NCBI GenBank assembly: GCA_965204705.1
Contig: OZ242006.1
Location: 1,798,001-1,862,000 of the forward strand
Reading direction: 5' to 3'
DNA length: 64,000 bases
Origin: Bin5 sp965204705
GTDB lineage: Bacteria > Chloroflexota > Anaerolineae > Caldilineales > Caldilineaceae
Shown piece by piece: positions 1-9,031 of this stretch. The position numbers and the translations under genes were made by a program. Each line of letters opens with the position of its first letter. The stretch's first letter is position 1. The notes under the pieces were generated by a model. It was not told the origin of the DNA. It ran no database searches and saw only the letters and a program-made list of their open reading frames with translations.

Positions 1-2
1 AT

Positions 3-401
3 CCCGATTGCGGCAAAACGATTTCACGCCATCCCTTGCCCAATGGCGGCGGAACCCACGGAATCGAATATGACTGTTACGACCCGGGCCATCTGTGGCT
101 GACGACTCTCAAAGATCAGACGCTGACCAAGATGCGCATCAGCGACTGGTCGGTCCAGCAAGTAATTCCACTGCCCTACACCCGCGCCCACGGCGTTGTG
201 CGCGAAGAGGACGGCGTTTGGGTTGTCCACACGGGCCACCGCGTGATCGTGAAGCTGAGCCTGGACGACGGTTCCGAGCTGGATAGAATCACCGTTCCCG
301 AGACCGAACCGGAGCCCCATGGCCTGAGCGCAGATCCGGACAACCGTTTCATCTATTGCGACGCCTCGTCAGGTTCGGTTGTTGCCATCGGAGAGTCATA
401 G
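3..401 (+). CDS. Beta-propeller (SMP-30/NHL-like) protein, 3' part only
   Basis: The frame is open from the window edge, so the start lies upstream; 132 residues are visible. It shows repeated propeller-blade signatures: THGIEYD, HLWLT, AHGVVREEDGVWVVH and PHGLSADPDNRFIYCD. These resemble the 226-residue propeller at 48586-49266 (the 'HG' plus 'W' or 'LW' blade pattern), so the two are likely paralogues. Proteins of this type include lactonases and strictosidine-synthase-like hydrolases, but no catalytic metal ligands can be assigned from the fragment. The downstream TIM-barrel gene starts 4 bp after the stop, which suggests co-transcription with the sugar-metabolism operon. The family call is fair; the function is unknown. 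Confidence 0.6.
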   Translation, partial: PDCGKTISRHPLPNGGGTHGIEYDCYDPGHLWLTTLKDQTLTKMRISDWSVQQVIPLPYTRAHGVVREEDGVWVVHTGHRVIVKLSLDDGSELDRITVPETEPEPHGLSADPDNRFIYCDASSGSVVAIGES

Positions 402-405
402 GGCG

Positions 406-1224
406 ATGCCGTTCTCCTGTCTGCCCGCATCTCTATACCCTGCAATCAGCGCCGGGGAGTTCACGCTGGCCGGCTGGTTCCGCCTCGCCGCCTCTCTTGG
501 CCTTGACGGAGCCGACATCAGCGTAGCCCATCTCGACTCTTTGGACGGCGTCTACTTGGACGGCTTGCGGGAGCAGGCGCAGGACGCCGGCGTAGTCATC
601 GCCGGCATGGTCACCTACACCGATTTCACCCACCCCGACGCGACAGAGCGCCTTCGCCACCGGCAGGAGTTGCGCGCATACATCGATGCGGCCGCGCGCC
701 TGGGCGTGGACTTCCTGCGCGTGACCGCGGGTCAGAATCATCCGGGGGTAGCGAGGGCTGACGGCGTCGCCTGGGCCGTCGACGGTTTGAGCGCCTGGGT
801 AGAGGAAGCGAACGCGGCCGGCGTTACCCTCACCTATGAGAATCATGCCATCGGCTATGTCTGGCAATACTTCGACTTTTCGCAGACAGCGTCGGTGTTT
901 CTCGAAATCTGCGAAGCAACGGCTGGCAGCGGGCTGCAGCTTCTCTTCGACACGGCCAATCTGCTGGCCGTCGAAGACGACCCCTTGGAAGTGCTGGACG
1001 CCGTCATGCCCCGCGTGGCCGCCCTCCACGTCAGCGACATCAAGAGGCTGGGCACGTTCGAACCGGTTCTGATCGGCAGTGGAATTACGCCACTGGATAC
1101 GATATTTGAGCGCTTCAGGTCAGCCGGATTCGATGGCTGGATTTCGATCGAAGAGGCCAGCAAGACCGGTGAGGATGGATTTCGAAGAGCAATACAACAT
1201 GCCAGACAATTGTGGCTGAACTGA
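406..1224 (+). CDS. Sugar phosphate isomerase/epimerase (xylose-isomerase-like TIM barrel)
   Basis: 272 residues from the ATG at 406; an earlier in-frame TTG at 379 would overlap the preceding gene and is less likely. The pattern is that of AP-endonuclease-2/xylose-isomerase-like barrels: an acidic residue in YENHA near the middle, LLFDTANLLAVEDDP (metal-ligand Asp), ALHVSDIK (His and Asp ligands) and a C-terminal WISIEEAS with a ligand Glu. Such enzymes isomerise or epimerise ketoses, hydroxypyruvate, inosose or dehydroshikimate; the substrate cannot be read from sequence. It is first in a run of closely spaced plus-strand genes leading to the E1/E2 dehydrogenase, which supports a role in carbohydrate breakdown in the cytoplasm. 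Confidence 0.8.
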   Translation: MPFSCLPASLYPAISAGEFTLAGWFRLAASLGLDGADISVAHLDSLDGVYLDGLREQAQDAGVVIAGMVTYTDFTHPDATERLRHRQELRAYIDAAARLGVDFLRVTAGQNHPGVARADGVAWAVDGLSAWVEEANAAGVTLTYENHAIGYVWQYFDFSQTASVFLEICEATAGSGLQLLFDTANLLAVEDDPLEVLDAVMPRVAALHVSDIKRLGTFEPVLIGSGITPLDTIFERFRSAGFDGWISIEEASKTGEDGFRRAIQHARQLWLN

Positions 1225-1249
1225 ACGCCTCGATCTGAGAGATTGTCCC

Positions 1250-2311
1250 ATGCCCGAGAATCGTCCCAAAGTGCTACTGGCTTGCAATGAAGATATCCGT
1301 TTCAATCACGTGGCCGATCAGGACCTGCGCCGGCTGGAAGAGTTCGCCGACTGGGACTGGTTTCCCTGCGAGGGCGGCGGCATCTACGACACCAATACCG
1401 ATCCCGATGCTGCGCGGGGCCTGTCAAAAAAGCTCCCCGGCCACGACGCGCTGGTCGTCTGTTTAGGCGCGCCAACGCTGACCGCAGAGATACTGGATGC
1501 CGCGCCGACACTTAAAATTGTCGGCGAAATGGAAGGAGATCGCTTCGCCAGCCGCATTGACCTCGACGCCGCCTGGGCGCGCGGCATCCGCACGGTCGAT
1601 ACGACCAACGCCTCCTCCTATCCGGTATCTGAATGGGCACTGGCGATGATTCTCGTCTGCTTGAAAAACGGCGGAGCACACTTTCGCCGCATGATCGCCG
1701 GCCAGACCCCTTTCGCACGCGCCTCTATGGAGGGAATGCAGGGCGTCCTGTGGGGACGAAGAGTAGGGCTGATCGGCTGCGGCCATATGGGAAGGCGCCT
1801 CATGAAGTTCCTGCGCGCCTTCGAGACCGAAATCTGGGTCCACGACCCCTACCTGCCGCCGGAACTGCCCGAGGCACTTGGATTCCTGCAGACGAGCCTG
1901 GAAAACGTCCTTTCCTGCGATGTCGTCGTCTGCCTGGTCCCCCATACCCCTGCCACCGAAGGGATGCTGGGTGAAGCCGAACTGGCCCGCCTGCGCCCCG
2001 GCGCCGTCTTTGTCAGCGTGTCACGCGGCAAAGTGACCGATTCGGCCGCGCTCATCGAAAGGCTCAAAAAGGGTGACATCGTCGCCGGCCTGGACGTCTT
2101 CGACCCGGAGCCGGTGCCGCCCGACAGCGAGATCCTGCAGCTGCCCAACGTTTTCCTGAGCCCCCACATCGGAGCTTTTGGCGGCCCGTCAGGAAACCAG
2201 GGCTTCTTCTCGCTCATGGTGGATGAATTTGAGCGGTTCTTCCACGGCCATGAAACGCAGTTCGATCTGACACCGCGCGTGAAAGCGAACCGCACTGGCG
2301 CGGCGCCTTAA
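1250..2311 (+). CDS. D-isomer-specific 2-hydroxyacid dehydrogenase (NAD-dependent)
   Basis: 353 residues, close to the usual 310-350. The NAD-binding Rossmann turn is GLIGCGHMG near residue 170. The catalytic triad is present: Arg in VSVSRGK, Glu in DVFDPEP and His in LSPHIGA. These enzymes reversibly reduce 2-oxo acids (glyoxylate, hydroxypyruvate, phosphonopyruvate-like or sugar-derived) to D-2-hydroxy acids. It starts 25 bp after the isomerase gene and precedes an SDR and a 2-oxoacid dehydrogenase. The same enzyme class opens the inverted sister operon (37700-38668), and a third copy lies at 41387-42442. The substrate is not assignable. Confidence 0.9.
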   Translation: MPENRPKVLLACNEDIRFNHVADQDLRRLEEFADWDWFPCEGGGIYDTNTDPDAARGLSKKLPGHDALVVCLGAPTLTAEILDAAPTLKIVGEMEGDRFASRIDLDAAWARGIRTVDTTNASSYPVSEWALAMILVCLKNGGAHFRRMIAGQTPFARASMEGMQGVLWGRRVGLIGCGHMGRRLMKFLRAFETEIWVHDPYLPPELPEALGFLQTSLENVLSCDVVVCLVPHTPATEGMLGEAELARLRPGAVFVSVSRGKVTDSAALIERLKKGDIVAGLDVFDPEPVPPDSEILQLPNVFLSPHIGAFGGPSGNQGFFSLMVDEFERFFHGHETQFDLTPRVKANRTGAAP

Positions 2312-2436
2312 GTTCGCGGACTTCTGAGCGCGAGCGTGTAAGCTACGACATGTTTGTCGCCCTGAACACCAAAGTAGGTACACGCCCCTCCAAGAGTGGC
2401 TGCATCTTACACTATACTGGGAAATTGAGGAGAAGA

Positions 2437-3243
2437 ATGAATCTGGGACTATCAGGCCAAAACGCCGTCGTCGTCGGCGGTGCCAACGGAATGGGCAGAA
2501 TGATCGCCAAGACGTTCGCAGCCGAGGGTGCCGGTGTAGCACTGCTCGATCGCGATCCTGTTGTGGAAGAAGTGGCCCAGGAGGCCGCATCACACGGCGT
2601 GGGTACGTTTTCCAAACAGGTGGATGTCACCGATTATCCAGCCTTGGAGGCAGCCGCAGCCCGCGTCGAGCAGGAGTTGGGACCGGTCCACCACGTCGTG
2701 TTTACCGTCGGCATCGATTCCGGCAAGGGCGGCTTTCCCTTCTGGAACCTTGAGCCTTCCGACTGGCCTCGCGTCCACTCGGTGAATGTGCTGGGCGCGG
2801 TGAATACGGCTCACGCCTTTTACGCGCCTATGATTGCCAGAAAACAAGGTACTTTTCTCTTCTTCTCCTCCGTCTCCGGCCAGATCGGCTCACAGACCGA
2901 TCCTCCCTACAGTGTTTCCAAGGCGGGCGTTCTCAGCTTCATGCAAATTGCCGCCAAGGACTTCGCCCCCTACAATATACGCGCCAACGCCATCTGTCCC
3001 GGCATGGTCGATACGCCGCTCCAGAGGCGGATACACAAGTTCTCGACCGCCGACATGCCTGAAAATGAGAGACCTACCTACGAAGAGTGGTGTACCGAGA
3101 AAATCGGGCGTCTCGCCGTTCTGGGGAGGCTGGTTTCCCAGGAGGAGATCGCGTCCACAGTCGTCTTTCTGGCCTCCGACCACGCCCGCAATATCACCGG
3201 CCAGGCCGTGAACGTTGACAGCGGCTGGGTCATGCACTGGTAA
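2437..3243 (+). CDS. Short-chain dehydrogenase/reductase (SDR)
   Basis: 268 residues from the ATG at 2437, chosen because GAGGAG lies 6 bp upstream; the frame is open further upstream but without support. The classical SDR layout is intact: glycine-rich GGANGMGR for NAD(P), Ser in FFSSVSG, and the YSVSK tetrad with catalytic Tyr and Lys. The C-terminal NVDSGWVMHW replaces the common 'VDGG' motif. It oxidises or reduces a hydroxyl or keto group, probably of a sugar acid. It lies between a 2-hydroxyacid dehydrogenase and E1 alpha. Its positional counterpart in the inverted operon (36854-37675) has lost the catalytic Lys. Confidence 0.9.
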   Translation: MNLGLSGQNAVVVGGANGMGRMIAKTFAAEGAGVALLDRDPVVEEVAQEAASHGVGTFSKQVDVTDYPALEAAAARVEQELGPVHHVVFTVGIDSGKGGFPFWNLEPSDWPRVHSVNVLGAVNTAHAFYAPMIARKQGTFLFFSSVSGQIGSQTDPPYSVSKAGVLSFMQIAAKDFAPYNIRANAICPGMVDTPLQRRIHKFSTADMPENERPTYEEWCTEKIGRLAVLGRLVSQEEIASTVVFLASDHARNITGQAVNVDSGWVMHW

Positions 3244-3272
3244 GAATCCTGACACAACCACGGGGTAACGCC

Positions 3273-4265
3273 ATGAGCGAAAAGAACGATACCAATCCGA
3301 ACGAAACCGAACTTGACGCCGAGCACTGGCTCCAAGCCTATGAGCAGATGGTCAAGATACGCACTTTCGAGGAGACCGCCAACGATCTTTACACCAGCGC
3401 TCGCATGCCTGGCATTACCCATCTCTACATTGGCGAGGAAGCCATTGCCGTCGGCATCTGCGAGGCCCTGAGACAGGACGACTACATCACCAGCACGCAC
3501 CGCGGCCACGGTCACTGCCTGGCCAAGGGCGCCGATCTGGACCGAATGTTCGCCGAGCTCTTGGGCAAAGAGGCCGGCTACTGCCGCGGCAAAGGCGGCT
3601 CAATGCACATCGCCGATCAGGAGACCGGCAATCTGGGCGCAAATGGCATCGTCGGCGGCAGCGCAGGCATCGCCACCGGAGCAGGCATGTCCATTAAACT
3701 TCGCGGCACCGATCAGGTTTCGGTCTGTTTCTTCGGCGACGGCGCATTGGGACAGGGACTCCTGTACGAGTCGATGAATATGGCACAACTGTGGAAGTTG
3801 CCGGTTATCTACGTCTGCGAAAACAACCAGTATGGTGAGTATACGCACAACTCCAAGACCGCGGCCGGCTCCATGGTCGGTCGGGCCACAGGTTTCGGCG
3901 TCCATGCACAGGCTATCGATGGCCAGGACATTCGCACTGTGCATGCCACCGCCCGCCTTGTCATCGATCGTGCACGCAAAGGAGGTGGACCGGCCTTCCT
4001 CGTCTGCAACACCTATCGTTTCCGCGGGCATCATGTCGGCGATATCGACCGCCCATACCGCACTCGCGAAGAGGAAGAGGAATGGGCCAAGCGGGACCCG
4101 TTGACACTTCTCGAGGACTGGTTGTTGAAAAGCAATCAGGCGGAAAAGCAGGTTTTCGAGCGAATCCAGCAGGAAGTAAAGACAGCCGTCGACGACGCGG
4201 TTGCCTTCGCCGAAGAGGCGTCATTCCCCAGTGAAAGCGAGGTGGACCGGCATGTCTACGCTTGA
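3273..4265 (+). CDS. 2-oxoacid (pyruvate/acetoin-type) dehydrogenase E1 component, alpha subunit
   Basis: 330 residues, typical of the alpha subunit of heterotetrameric E1. The thiamine-diphosphate motif is GDGALGQG followed 18-20 residues later by CENNQYGEYT, and the conserved STHRGHGH and CRGKGGSMH segments are present. With the beta subunit it decarboxylates a 2-oxo acid and acylates the lipoyl arm of E2. Similarity in general form to acetoin and pyruvate dehydrogenases does not settle the substrate. Its 3' end overlaps the next gene by 14 bp, so the subunits are translationally coupled. A diverged paralogue is at 35808-36773. Confidence 0.9.
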   Translation: MSEKNDTNPNETELDAEHWLQAYEQMVKIRTFEETANDLYTSARMPGITHLYIGEEAIAVGICEALRQDDYITSTHRGHGHCLAKGADLDRMFAELLGKEAGYCRGKGGSMHIADQETGNLGANGIVGGSAGIATGAGMSIKLRGTDQVSVCFFGDGALGQGLLYESMNMAQLWKLPVIYVCENNQYGEYTHNSKTAAGSMVGRATGFGVHAQAIDGQDIRTVHATARLVIDRARKGGGPAFLVCNTYRFRGHHVGDIDRPYRTREEEEEWAKRDPLTLLEDWLLKSNQAEKQVFERIQQEVKTAVDDAVAFAEEASFPSESEVDRHVYA

Positions 4266-5280
4266 GAACGGAACCAGCCTCAGCCCGGCCGTCCACGCAC
4301 CGGGTGTACGCGAAATCACCTTCGGGCAAGCAATTCGCGAAGCCATCGCCGAGGAGATGGCCCGCGACGAAAGCGTCTTTCTCATCGGTGAAGATGTGGC
4401 CGAAGCCGGCTCCGTCTTTAAAGTCCTCGTCGGTCTTCTGGACGAGTTCGGCCCCGAGCGAGTGATCGATTCACCCATTTCCGAGGCGGGTATTGCCGGC
4501 ATCGGCGTCGGCGCGGCCATCACCGGCATGCGGCCCATCGTGGACATCATGTTTGGCGACTTCACCACCCTCGTGATGGATCAACTGGTCAACCAGGCCG
4601 CCAAGACCCACTACATGTCCGGCGGCAAACTGACAGTGCCCATGGTCTTGCGGACGACCCTGGGGGCCAGCCGCCGCTCTGCCGCCCAGCATAGCCAGTC
4701 TCTGCATGCCCTCTTCAGCCACATCCCCGGCCTCAAGGTAGCCCTGCCCGCCACACCGTACGACGCCAAAGGCCTGATGAAGAGTGCCATTCGCGACGAC
4801 AATCCCGTCGTGATATTTGAAGACAAAATGCTGTATCAGGAGAAGGGGCCCGTACCGGAGGAAGAGTACACTCTCCCATTGGGCGAGGCGGACGTGAAGC
4901 GCATCGGCGAAGACATCACACTGGTGGCAACCAGCTCGATGGTGTATGTAGCCCTGGAAGCAGTCGACAAACTGGCTTCGATCGGCATCAGCGCTGAGTT
5001 AATCGATCCCCGCACAACGAACCCGCTTGACTCTGAAACCTTGATCCGATCGGTGCAAAAAACCAGTCGAGCGCTCGTGCTGGACGAGGGCTACCGGCAG
5101 TATGGCGTTACAGGTGAAATTGCCTCCGTCATCGCCGACGGCGCATTCTACTATCTGGATGCCCCGGTTAAGCGCATTGGCGCCATGAACGTGCCGGTTC
5201 CGTTCTCTCCAGCGATGGAAGACCTGACAATCCCAAACGCTGACTACGTCGTCGAGACGGCCAAAACACTGTGCGGTTAA
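4252..5280 (+). CDS. 2-oxoacid dehydrogenase E1 component, beta subunit
   Basis: 342 residues from the ATG at 4252, which has GAGGTGG upstream within the alpha-subunit gene; a longer in-frame start at 4201 would give an unlikely basic extension. Family hallmarks are FLIGEDVAEAGSVFKV near the N-terminus, RVIDSPISEAGIAGIGVGAA and the C-terminal transketolase region LIDPRTTNPLD. It pairs with the upstream alpha subunit as an alpha2-beta2 E1. No dihydrolipoamide dehydrogenase (E3) gene follows anywhere in the window. Confidence 0.9.
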   Translation: MSTLENGTSLSPAVHAPGVREITFGQAIREAIAEEMARDESVFLIGEDVAEAGSVFKVLVGLLDEFGPERVIDSPISEAGIAGIGVGAAITGMRPIVDIMFGDFTTLVMDQLVNQAAKTHYMSGGKLTVPMVLRTTLGASRRSAAQHSQSLHALFSHIPGLKVALPATPYDAKGLMKSAIRDDNPVVIFEDKMLYQEKGPVPEEEYTLPLGEADVKRIGEDITLVATSSMVYVALEAVDKLASIGISAELIDPRTTNPLDSETLIRSVQKTSRALVLDEGYRQYGVTGEIASVIADGAFYYLDAPVKRIGAMNVPVPFSPAMEDLTIPNADYVVETAKTLCG

Positions 5281-5334
5281 GACAGCCCACCATCCCGGTC
5301 AAATGATCTGAGGACGCCCATAAAGGGGGATTGC

Positions 5335-6642
5335 ATGCCCAAAGAAGTGATAATGCCGGCTCTTGGCATGGCCCAGGACGAGGGTGTCTTGCTGCGTTGG
5401 CTCAAAAAAGAAGGCGAGATGGTTACCGCCGGGGAGCCCCTGATGGAGGTCGCCACCGATAAGGTCGACGTGCAGGTGGAAGCGCCCGCCTCCGGCCTGC
5501 TCACTGCTGTGACCGCACAGGAAGGCGATGAGATTCCAGTGGGCCAGGTCATCGGCCTCATCGCAGCCGAAGGGGAGGAGCTGCCGGCTGCGCCTCAAGC
5601 GGCCGACTCCAAGGCCGCTCCCACAGAGGAACCAGGTGGAGCATCCTCACTTCCCTCCAGCCCGGTTGCCGCCCGCATCGCCGCCGAACACGGCATCGAT
5701 CTCGCCAATGTCCAGGCAAGCGGCGGCCGCATTTCCAAAGAAGACGTGGAGGCCCACATCCGGTCTGCAAGTTCCGCCGGTTCCGGCAAACGCGTTCTCG
5801 CCTCGCCCAAGGCGCGGCGGCTTGCGCAGGAAAGGGGTATCGACCTGGCTTCACTGGTCGGCAGTGGACCGGGGGGAGCAGTGCTCGCTGCTGACGTTCC
5901 TCAGTCAGCCCAGCCGGTGCCAGTCGCGCCGCCAATAGCCGAGCCCGCACCGTCCGCAGTCGAACCGGAAACGCAGCCAGTTTCGCGCATGTGGCAGATA
6001 ATGGCCGAACGCCTGACCGCGAGTTGGAACAGCGTGCCCCACTTCTACCTGGTGCGGGAGGTAAATGCCGACCAACTCATGCACTGGCGCACGGTTCTAT
6101 CATCCGGCTCCTCTGACGGTGCCAAGATCACCTACACTGACCTGCTAACTAAACTGGCGGCTCTCTCTCTGGCCCGCTTCCCCCGCCTCAACTCATTCTG
6201 GGACGACGGCAAAATCGTCACCAATCCGGACATAAACGTCGGCCTGGCTGTCGCCGTCGAAGATGGCCTGCTCGTGCCTGTAGTTCACAACGCCGACCGC
6301 CTGCGCGTCGAAGAGATCGCCGCACGCAGGGCGGACCTGGTTGCACGCGCCGGCAGTGGCGGCCTGACTCCCGACGACTTCTCAGGCGGTACCTTTACCA
6401 TCAGCAATTTGGGAATGTTTGGAGTGGATGCCTTCAATGCGATCGTCAACCCGCCCCAGGCCGCGATCCTGGCCGTGGGACGAATCGCGGACCGAGTCGT
6501 GGCAGTGGACGGGCAGCCTGCGGTACGCCCCATGACGACCCTGACTCTGTCCTGCGACCACCGTGCCGTAGACGGCGTCCGCGCCGCGCAATTCCTGGAT
6601 GCCCTGGTCGGCATGATCGAGGAGCCGCTGCGGGCGCTCTAG
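5335..6642 (+). CDS. Dihydrolipoamide acyltransferase (E2) with two peripheral-subunit-binding domains
   Basis: 435 residues. Residues 1-76 form a lipoyl domain with the modified lysine at about 43 (EVATDKVDV). Two peripheral-subunit-binding domains follow, at about 108-143 (SSPVAARIAAEHGIDL) and 154-188 (ASPKARRLAQERGIDL); most E2 proteins have one. The catalytic domain (about 210-435) ends with SCDHRAVDG, containing the active-site His and Asp. The enzyme transfers the acyl group from lipoate to CoA and forms the complex core. AAGGGGGA precedes the ATG. The paralogue at 33366-34745 has the same doubled binding domain. Confidence 0.92.
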   Translation: MPKEVIMPALGMAQDEGVLLRWLKKEGEMVTAGEPLMEVATDKVDVQVEAPASGLLTAVTAQEGDEIPVGQVIGLIAAEGEELPAAPQAADSKAAPTEEPGGASSLPSSPVAARIAAEHGIDLANVQASGGRISKEDVEAHIRSASSAGSGKRVLASPKARRLAQERGIDLASLVGSGPGGAVLAADVPQSAQPVPVAPPIAEPAPSAVEPETQPVSRMWQIMAERLTASWNSVPHFYLVREVNADQLMHWRTVLSSGSSDGAKITYTDLLTKLAALSLARFPRLNSFWDDGKIVTNPDINVGLAVAVEDGLLVPVVHNADRLRVEEIAARRADLVARAGSGGLTPDDFSGGTFTISNLGMFGVDAFNAIVNPPQAAILAVGRIADRVVAVDGQPAVRPMTTLTLSCDHRAVDGVRAAQFLDALVGMIEEPLRAL

Positions 6643-6691
6643 ATTCGAGTCGCCGACAACAGCCACTTTCATTTCAGAGCGAGGAAACTGA

Positions 6692-7573
6692 ATGCCGCGC
6701 ATTAACAGAGCCATCGAACTGCTGAAGGCCGGACAACCCATCTATTATTCTGGTGTACGCGGTGGTCTGACCTACGAAAACGGTACCGCGCACAGTGACA
6801 CCTGGGCCGACTATCTGATGGTGGAGTTCGAACACGGCGCCTTCAACCCCGTCGGACTGGGAGAATTCATGCGCGGGCTGGTCGACGCCGGCGCCACGCG
6901 CAGCGGTCACAGGACGCCCGCGGTAATCTGCACGCTCCCTACGGACGGCACCGACGAACACGTGATGCGAGCCAACGCCTGGATGGTCAAACAGGTCCTG
7001 GCGCGCGGCGTCCACGGCATACTTCTCTGCCATGCCGAAACGCCCGGCGCCGTCCGCGTGTTCGTCGAGTCATCTCGTTATCCCACACAAAGCATCGGCG
7101 TCTCGGACGGTCCCAACGGGCTGTCCCAAGGACGAAGAGGCGCCGGGGGCCAGTCCATGGCCGCTGCGATCTGGGGCGTGACGCCACACGAATATGTCGA
7201 GAAAGCCGACGTCTGGCCTCTGAATCCCGAAGGCGAAATCATGCTCGGCCTCAAGATCGAAAACCGCCGCGCCTTGGCCAACGCAGAAGCCAGCGCCGCA
7301 GTGCCCGGCATCGCCTTCGCTGAATGGGGACCTGGGGATATGGGTATGAGCCTCGGCCATCCCGACGCCCACGACCCGCCCTATCCCCCGGAGATGGGCG
7401 CGGCTCGCGCCCGCGTAAAGGGGGCCTGTGATGCGGCCAACGTCTTCTTCCTGAACGGGGTGCGGCCCCATGATGTTGTCGAACGAATAGATGAAGGCGT
7501 GATGATCGGTTCGGCAACGGAGGAAGCGGCCCGTATCGGGAGGGAGTATTCCAAGCGCCAGATGCCGTGGTAG
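6692..7573 (+). CDS. HpcH/HpaI family aldolase
   Basis: 293 residues with GAGGAAA upstream. The protein shows class II pyruvate-aldolase features: MVEFEHGAF in the first third, GLKIENRRAL supplying the metal-ligand Glu, and EWGPGDMGMSLG supplying the ligand Asp. Family members cleave 2-keto-3-deoxy-sugar acids or 4-hydroxy-2-oxo acids to pyruvate plus an aldehyde. It starts 49 bp after E2, and pyruvate would be a natural substrate for that complex; the link is inference. At 293 residues it is longer than the roughly 260 of HpcH and is the closely related citrate-lyase/aldolase-like type. Confidence 0.82.
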   Translation: MPRINRAIELLKAGQPIYYSGVRGGLTYENGTAHSDTWADYLMVEFEHGAFNPVGLGEFMRGLVDAGATRSGHRTPAVICTLPTDGTDEHVMRANAWMVKQVLARGVHGILLCHAETPGAVRVFVESSRYPTQSIGVSDGPNGLSQGRRGAGGQSMAAAIWGVTPHEYVEKADVWPLNPEGEIMLGLKIENRRALANAEASAAVPGIAFAEWGPGDMGMSLGHPDAHDPPYPPEMGAARARVKGACDAANVFFLNGVRPHDVVERIDEGVMIGSATEEAARIGREYSKRQMPW

Positions 7574-7659
7574 AATTAAAAGTACCTTTCAGGTGCTGAA
7601 TTTTGCAACAATTTTCGCCCTCGCCGGCCTGGAACCGAGGACAAGGACGTTAGGTTACA

Positions 7660-8766
7660 ATGCACAGAATACAAAGACAGCGTGCGGCTCAGCTGCTTGA
7701 CGAAGCCGGAGTCGAAATAGCGCTCTTCTCCGATATCGACAGTGTGCGCTGGTTGACCGGCCGGTACCTGTCCGCGCCGTCACTGCTCCTGTACGCGCGC
7801 GGCAACTTCACCTTGCTGGCCGATGAAGGAGATTCAGGCGCCGCCGCCTTCGGCGATGAATCCAACTGTGGACACGTTCCGATTGTCGGCTATACGATTC
7901 AGCAGCCAATCGACGCGCCTGCCCGGCTAGCGGAGGCATTGCGGGAGCTGGTTGCGAGTGTCAACGGTCCGTCCGGCAAAGTTGGTGTAGAGGAAAAGTC
8001 CCTGACGCTGGACTTGTGGCAAACGCTTCGCGGGGCTCTGCCAGGCTGCGAACCGCATTCACTTGAAGGCAGTCTGTTGCCACTGCGGGCGCTGAAAACG
8101 GAGGAGGAGCTGGACCGCATCCGCGAAGGCTTCCGCCTGGTTACCATAGGCCACGAAGCGGGTGGCAAGGCCGTGCGGCTGGGCCAGCGCGAAATCGACG
8201 TCTGGACCGAAGTGCAGACCGCAGTGGAGCGAGAGGCAGGCAAATGGATGCAGATGGGCAATGACTGCATCGTAGGCCATCGACCGGCAAACATGAGCGC
8301 CGCGCCTCTGGACTTTGAAATAGTAGCCAACGACTCCTTTATTCTCGACCTGAGCGTCGTAGTCGACGGCTACTGGACCGACAGCTGCGCCACCTACTAT
8401 GCAGAGCAGCCCACGGCACAGCAAGTCCAGATGCATAAATTCGTTGAGGAGGCCCTCGCCTATGCCGTCTCTCTTATTCGGCCCGGCGTAGTGGCCAAAG
8501 ATGTGGACGAGAAAGTACGCAGTTTTATGTCCGCCGGTGGCTACGATGTCTATCCCCATCACACCGGTCACGGAATCGGCCTCACCGGCCACGAAGCGCC
8601 CCGCATCGTCCCCTACAACCAGGAGCGATTTCAGGAAGGCAACGTGATCATGCTGGAACCGGGAATCTATATCCCCGGCGTAACCGGCATCCGCTTGGAA
8701 GACGCCTTCCTGGTCACCGCAGGCGGTGCCGAACCCTTAAGCCATCACGACAAGAGTTTGCCGTAA
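7660..8766 (+). CDS. M24 family metallopeptidase (Xaa-Pro aminopeptidase-like)
   Basis: 368 residues. An N-terminal creatinase-like domain (1-130) is followed by the pita-bread fold. The five dinuclear-metal ligands are visible: two Asp in DLSVVVDGYWTDS, His in HHTGHGIGLTGHE, Glu in MLEPGIYIPG and Glu in GIRLEDAF. Related enzymes remove N-terminal residues before proline or act as creatinase-like amidinohydrolases, and the sequence does not decide which. It is the last gene of the run before the glycosyltransferase block; 86 bp separate it from the aldolase. Confidence 0.87.
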   Translation: MHRIQRQRAAQLLDEAGVEIALFSDIDSVRWLTGRYLSAPSLLLYARGNFTLLADEGDSGAAAFGDESNCGHVPIVGYTIQQPIDAPARLAEALRELVASVNGPSGKVGVEEKSLTLDLWQTLRGALPGCEPHSLEGSLLPLRALKTEEELDRIREGFRLVTIGHEAGGKAVRLGQREIDVWTEVQTAVEREAGKWMQMGNDCIVGHRPANMSAAPLDFEIVANDSFILDLSVVVDGYWTDSCATYYAEQPTAQQVQMHKFVEEALAYAVSLIRPGVVAKDVDEKVRSFMSAGGYDVYPHHTGHGIGLTGHEAPRIVPYNQERFQEGNVIMLEPGIYIPGVTGIRLEDAFLVTAGGAEPLSHHDKSLP

Positions 8767-9031
8767 TGGATGACAGTTCCCCAACAGGCTTGAAACCTGG
8801 GTCATGCTGCTTACTTGGACTCTCTTGAGGTACATTTGAGCTGGAACAGGTCGTGCCTTCTCCTGTCGAGAGACCTCGGTCTCGGCTCGCCGACAAACCC
8901 TCAAAATCCTAGACGAACTCTGAATCAAGCCGATGCTTCGGAAGGACGCCTGTTTCCCAGCGAAAGGCTGGCGGGCGTGATAATCATTTCGGAGAGCGAG
9001 GGATGGCAATGTATGAGAGTGAGAGAAGAGA

